Shown here piece after piece: positions 13,696 through 15,643 of a stretch of 15,643 bases of DNA (its first letter is position 1; the number at the start of each line of letters is the position of its first letter). This DNA comes from an uncultured Eubacteriales bacterium (GTDB taxonomy: Bacteria > Bacillota > Clostridia > Peptostreptococcales > Anaerovoracaceae). A model generated the notes under the pieces. It was not told the origin of the DNA. It worked only from the letters and a program-made list of their open reading frames with translations, and ran no database searches. Position numbers and translations under genes: made by a program. The stretch spans positions 1-15,643 of the forward strand of contig CAJLHL010000054.1 of assembly GCA_905206455.1 (NCBI GenBank), given 5' to 3'.

Positions 13696-14973
13696 TCAGC
13701 GTTTCGCACGCTGCGTGCTGTCCGCAAGTCTCGCGATTACTGCGGACGCTTCCGCTCTGCTGATGGAGTCCGCCGGGTGGAACTTGCCGTCGCTGCTGCC
13801 CGTAAGAATTCCCGCCTCGCAGAGCTTATACACCGCTTTGCCTGCATCGCTGGTCGAAGATACGTCAGGGAATTCTCCTGATTTCACCTGATTGATCGGC
13901 TCCAGCGCTTTGTCCGGCAGACATTTACTTAGAATTTCTGCAAACTCGAGACGGGCCGCCTTCGCATTCATATTAGCGTTTCTGTATTTATCGCTGATGA
14001 TCCCCTTCTTATACGCATAGTCCACGTAAGGCTTGTACCACGGATCACCTTCCTGGACGGAGAAATTGTAACCGTCCTGCGCGTAAGTGCTGTAAATACG
14101 AGCCGCGATAGTGATCGTCTGCCCGATCGTCATATTTCCATTAGGATCAAACTTTCCGTCGCTGCCGTTCATCAGTCCCATCTCGTAAGCGGACTTTGCA
14201 TAATCGAAATACCATTCGCTTCCGGTCAGATCGGAAAATTGACCGCTGCGGTATGTATTTACTTTGGAGAGCTTGACCACTTCAATCTGAGGTTTGTCAT
14301 CGCCGCCTGCGATGATATCGTCGTCAGACGCTCCGCCGTTATCATTGTCGGCTGTCCCGCCGTTTCCCGACTGACCTCCCTGAGAAGATGAAGGCTGGTA
14401 TTTATTTGAAGAAACATACCAATAACAATCTACCGCGTCTATGATTTCCTCCTGCGTCGCTCCGGTCTTCAGCGTTCTGAGCCATGATTTTTCTACAGCC
14501 ATCTCGCTGGTGGAAACAGCCGGATCCGCACAGTAGAACGTATCTGTCTTAGAGTCATATCTCGTCAAAAGCACTGCGTGAGGAACCGATCTGAGATAGA
14601 TTTCGATTCCCTCCGGATGCTGAGAAAGCAGACGGATCAATTCCGCAGACTTGTCCTCTACCGTCAGATTTTTATAAGATACGCTGATGCCGCTGTAAGA
14701 AAAAGAATGGCGAAGGCCTACGCCCTCCACCCATGCGGCCTGTTTCAGCGAAGTCTGCGTGATCTGTTTCCACTGGTCGGAAGACGCGCCGCTTTCGATA
14801 GCCGCCTGTCTCACCAGCATGACCGCCGATGCGAGAGTACATTTCCCGCTGCCTTCCTGCATGACATACACGGACTCCCCGCCGGAAGCCGCAAAAACTG
14901 CGGCCGTACTAAACGGAATCACAGCCGCCGCCAAGCACAGCGTCAAAAGAACGCTGGTCAATTTTTTTATCAT
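13696..14973 (-). CDS. Exported C39-like cysteine peptidase with three SLH repeats
   Basis: 425 residues. A signal peptide (about 1-29, cleavage after VFAA) is followed by a papain-like C39-type domain at about 33-190. Its likely catalytic residues are Cys45 (in GKCTLASA), His132 (in SVPHAVLLTRYD) and Asp150 (in YCADP). A Ser/Gly/Asp-rich linker (about 193-230, GGTADNDNGGASDDD) leads to three S-layer homology repeats of about 50-60 residues each (FSDLTGSEWYFDYAKSAYE, PWYKPYVDYAYKKGI and FPDVSSTSDAGKAVYKLCEA, with matching Asn/Arg-rich ends). SLH repeats bind cell-wall polymers, so the enzyme is probably anchored to the outer wall. It is unlike classical bacteriocin-processing C39 domains, which are fused to ABC transporters. 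The substrate is unknown. The start has GGAGGTAAGT upstream. It has its own promoter and terminator. Confidence 0.9.
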   Translation of the reverse strand: MIKKLTSVLLTLCLAAAVIPFSTAAVFAASGGESVYVMQEGSGKCTLASAVMLVRQAAIESGASSDQWKQITQTSLKQAAWVEGVGLRHSFSYSGISVSYKNLTVEDKSAELIRLLSQHPEGIEIYLRSVPHAVLLTRYDSKTDTFYCADPAVSTSEMAVEKSWLRTLKTGATQEEIIDAVDCYWYVSSNKYQPSSSQGGQSGNGGTADNDNGGASDDDIIAGGDDKPQIEVVKLSKVNTYRSGQFSDLTGSEWYFDYAKSAYEMGLMNGSDGKFDPNGNMTIGQTITIAARIYSTYAQDGYNFSVQEGDPWYKPYVDYAYKKGIISDKYRNANMNAKAARLEFAEILSKCLPDKALEPINQVKSGEFPDVSSTSDAGKAVYKLCEAGILTGSSDGKFHPADSISRAEASAVIARLADSTQRAKR

Positions 14974-15035
14974 TGGAACTTACCTCCAAACAAAACTCAA
15001 AACTTGTTTCAACTTATGCCGAACCCGCGAAAATG

Positions 15036-15053
15036 CCGTTTTCCGCAAAACGG
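15036..15053 (-). promoter_or_regulatory. Leader hairpin of the S-layer protein gene
   Basis: Perfect seven-base arms CCGTTTT/AAAACGG with loop CCGC, 63-80 bases upstream of the start, in the predicted 5' leader. It has no proper T-run on either strand and is likely a leader-stability element. Its role is unknown. Confidence 0.3.
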
Positions 15054-15121
15054 GCGCAAAGTGCTCTTTTCCGTCTTCAGTATGCATAACCATGCGCATA
15101 CGTGTATCTGATAACGTTAAT

Positions 15122-15150
15122 ATTTTATTTTATTTTCCGCTTTCTGTCAA
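15122..15150 (-). promoter_or_regulatory. Promoter of the S-layer/C39 gene
   Basis: On the minus strand: perfect -35 TTGACA (15145-15150), 17-bp spacer, -10 TAAAAT (15122-15127). It gives a leader of about 140 nt. Confidence 0.7.
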
Positions 15151-15556
15151 TATTTCCTTAGAAACAGGCTCCTTTATTTTACAATTTATTCCATTTATAA
15201 GTTATTTCTTTTTCTTATATAAGGGAAGTTTTCACCGTTTTTCAATGTTTCCCGATTTTTCCGGATTTTTCATATCGTCTATCGACGAAATGTATATTTT
15301 TTTCTTCCATAATATAGAATCTGACGGATATGGCATATTTTTCGGGAATGAACCGCAGAAATTAACAGAAATTTTTCAGATTATTTTCCTGAATGAGATA
15401 AATAGATTTTTTCACTCATGTTAGAATAATATAAAAAACAAAATTCAAACGACACGATTTTTCCGGATTTCAGAAACCCGATTCCATTTCCAATTTTTCC
15501 CTGATTCTGTACCGATGTGATCCGGAAAAGGAAAAAACGAGACGAGGTTGATCAGA
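15151..15556 (+). other. AT-rich intergenic region with repeated CCGGA motif
   Basis: About 400 bp without a supportable gene (583 bp counting the S-layer leader). It contains a 16-bp exact direct repeat CGATTTTTCCGGATTT at 15253-15268 and 15455-15470. Its ten-base core also occurs inverted as ATCCGGAAAA at 15520-15529. An extended -10 (TGTTAGAAT, 15419-15427) could serve the downstream plus-strand gene, with no clear -35. The open frame across 15112-15424 is Phe-rich and looks like non-coding AT-rich sequence. Confidence 0.45.
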
Positions 15557-15643
15557 ATGAACAGAGATAAAGTGATCTGCCCCTGCTATCAGGTCACAAA
15601 AGGCGATATCGCCGACGCAGTGGAACAGGGAGCAAAAAAATTC
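15557..15643 (+). CDS. BFD-like [2Fe-2S]-binding protein, 5' end only
   Basis: 29 codons, cut by the window edge. The segment DKVICPCYQVTKGDIADAVEQGA resembles the start of a bacterioferritin-associated-ferredoxin-like [2Fe-2S] domain (BFD, PF04324): ICPCYQVTKGDI corresponds to the first Cys pair and the helix after it. The second pair should lie about 30 residues on, outside the window. These are small soluble electron carriers or fused redox domains in anaerobes. The start has GAGGTTGATC upstream. The full length and possible fusion partner cannot be seen. Confidence 0.75.
   Translation, partial: MNRDKVICPCYQVTKGDIADAVEQGAKKF

Noticed and set aside
14759..15424. Long plus-strand open frame running from inside the S-layer gene into the AT-rich gap
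   Set aside because: The first part is antisense to the SLH/C39 gene. The rest is Phe- and Ile-rich in the way of non-coding AT-rich DNA. No ribosome binding site.

Overview
The window comes from a low-to-mid GC Firmicute, most probably an anaerobic member of the Clostridia. The evidence is an RFN (FMN riboswitch)-controlled riboflavin operon in Gram-positive order, an EndoA-type MazF, strong AGGAGG ribosome binding sites, consensus sigma-A promoters, an oxygen-labile [4Fe-4S]-type IlvD, an S-layer-homology protein and a BFD-like ferredoxin-domain protein. I cannot place it to genus. No tRNA, rRNA, CRISPR array, insertion sequence or prophage gene was seen.

Layout. (1) 1-2579, minus strand: mgtE (Mg2+ channel), then a MazF/EndoA toxin-type RNase with no visible antitoxin, then a small exported protein of a conserved unnamed family. 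(2) 2580-2905: a divergent intergenic region in which the mgtE and ilvD promoters overlap. (3) 2906-4570, plus strand: ilvD (branched-chain amino acid synthesis), closed by a 22-bp perfect hairpin terminator shared with the convergent gene. (4) 4715-6829, minus strand: a MATE efflux pump behind a MarR regulator, with similar candidate operator sites in front of both. (5) 7050-8306, plus strand: two small paralogous eight-cysteine proteins separated by about 650 bp of non-coding DNA; I do not recognise the family. (6) 8461-9099, minus strand: a LUD-domain protein with a Cys-rich tail. (7) 9244-13452, minus strand: a complete riboflavin operon, FMN riboswitch - ribD - ribE - ribB - ribA - ribH, with a terminator at its end. 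RibB and RibA, often fused in Firmicutes, are separate genes here, and a near-consensus promoter lies inside the operon before ribB. (8) 13696-14973, minus strand: an exported C39-like cysteine peptidase with three SLH repeats. (9) 15557 to the end, plus strand: the first 29 codons of a BFD-like [2Fe-2S] protein behind a 583-bp AT-rich region.

How it works together. The rib genes make a full pathway from GTP and ribulose 5-phosphate to riboflavin: RibA and RibD process GTP, RibB makes the four-carbon unit, RibH makes lumazine and RibE makes riboflavin. FMN feedback acts through the riboswitch at the head, but an internal promoter could let ribB-ribA-ribH escape it. MarR-MATE looks like an autoregulated drug-response pair. 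The remaining genes are unlinked housekeeping or accessory functions. The least explained part is the pair of cysteine-rich paralogs at 7050-8306 and the long non-coding stretch between them.
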